From: Chitinophagaceae bacterium
GTDB taxonomy: Bacteria > Bacteroidota > Bacteroidia > Chitinophagales > Chitinophagaceae
Assembly (NCBI GenBank): GCA_025362915.1
Contig: JANYEU010000088.1
Coordinates: forward strand, 1 to 5,203
Reading direction: 5' to 3'
Length of the DNA stretch: 5,203 nt
Below are positions 5,065 to 5,203 of this stretch, one piece after another; within the stretch, counting starts at the first letter, position 1, and each line of letters starts with the position of its first letter. Below the pieces are notes generated by a model. That model was not told the DNA's origin. It did not search any database and saw only the letters and a program-made list of their open reading frames with translations. The translations under genes and the position numbers were made by a program.

Positions 5065-5203
5065 ATGGAAGCATCAAAAGTTGGGAATGTATACACTGTT
5101 AAGGTGTCGGAAAGTTTTGAATCATCGGGTAAATTAGGGGTTTATGAACCTAGTTTTCGCAGATGGTTGGTACGAGAATTATCGGAGGGTAGAATGAGCC
5201 CGG
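5065..5203 (+). CDS. Transposase OrfA-like (helix-turn-helix) protein, 3'-truncated by the window edge
   Basis: An open frame of 46 complete codons runs from ATG 5065 off the right edge. The stretch YEPSFRRWLVRELSEGRMSP (residues 27-46) fits the start of the helix-turn-helix domain of IS3-family OrfA proteins, which often read F-x-x-x-x-V-x-E-x-x-x-G-x-(M/L)-S before the recognition helices. Upstream in frame there is a TGA at 5026, and no other ATG precedes 5065. GGAG at 5058-5061 is only three bases from the ATG, close for a ribosome-binding site. If correct, it would bind the element's ends and, probably by frameshifting with OrfB, form the transposase. Only the N-terminus is visible, so the family call is tentative. 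Confidence 0.55.
   Translation, partial: MEASKVGNVYTVKVSESFESSGKLGVYEPSFRRWLVRELSEGRMSP

Overview
The window looks like a fragment of a Bacteroidota chromosome, probably from the Chitinophagaceae or a relative; the family placement is an inference from protein flavour. The AT-rich intergenic DNA, one good Bacteroidota-type promoter (TTTG, 20 nt, TATATTTG), a B12-dependent ribonucleotide reductase with the insertions seen in this phylum, and little use of Shine-Dalgarno sites all point that way.

Layout, left to right. Bases 2-2746 (+) encode most of a class II, adenosylcobalamin-dependent ribonucleotide reductase (nrdJ) whose N-terminus lies off the left edge. It ends at a strong hairpin terminator. 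Bases 2948-3469 (+) encode a small exported YkuD-type L,D-transpeptidase-like protein. This gene converges on asd (aspartate-semialdehyde dehydrogenase, 3586-4575, minus), and the two share a bidirectional terminator. Upstream of asd lies an unusually well-formed leader: a promoter at 4759-4790, a 19-codon leader ORF (4751 to 4692), a competing antiterminator and a strong intrinsic terminator (4665 to 4631), all on the minus strand before asd. Further right are a perfect palindromic hairpin (4811-4843), a patch of degenerate 7-base repeats, otherwise featureless DNA, and at the right edge the start of a transposase orfA-like ORF (5065 to the end) that probably belongs to an insertion sequence.

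The main discovery candidate is the asd leader. Eleven of the first twelve codons of its small ORF specify amino acids made from aspartate (Met, Ile, Asn, Thr, Lys). The ORF stop codon abuts a segment that can pair with the 5' arm of the terminator. This is the architecture of ribosome-mediated transcription attenuation, here fitted to the enzyme at the branch point for Lys, Met, Thr and Ile. The leader ATG lies so close to the promoter -7 element that the leader ORF may be translated from a leaderless transcript.

A second oddity is a roughly ten-unit degenerate heptanucleotide array (1938-2007) that forms part of a variable linker inside nrdJ. A shorter heptamer patch occurs between genes at 4873-4900. 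Functionally, nrdJ supplies deoxynucleotides. Asd supplies the precursor of lysine and diaminopimelate, and hence of the peptidoglycan peptide that L,D-transpeptidases act on, but the genes are not co-transcribed and no operon is implied.
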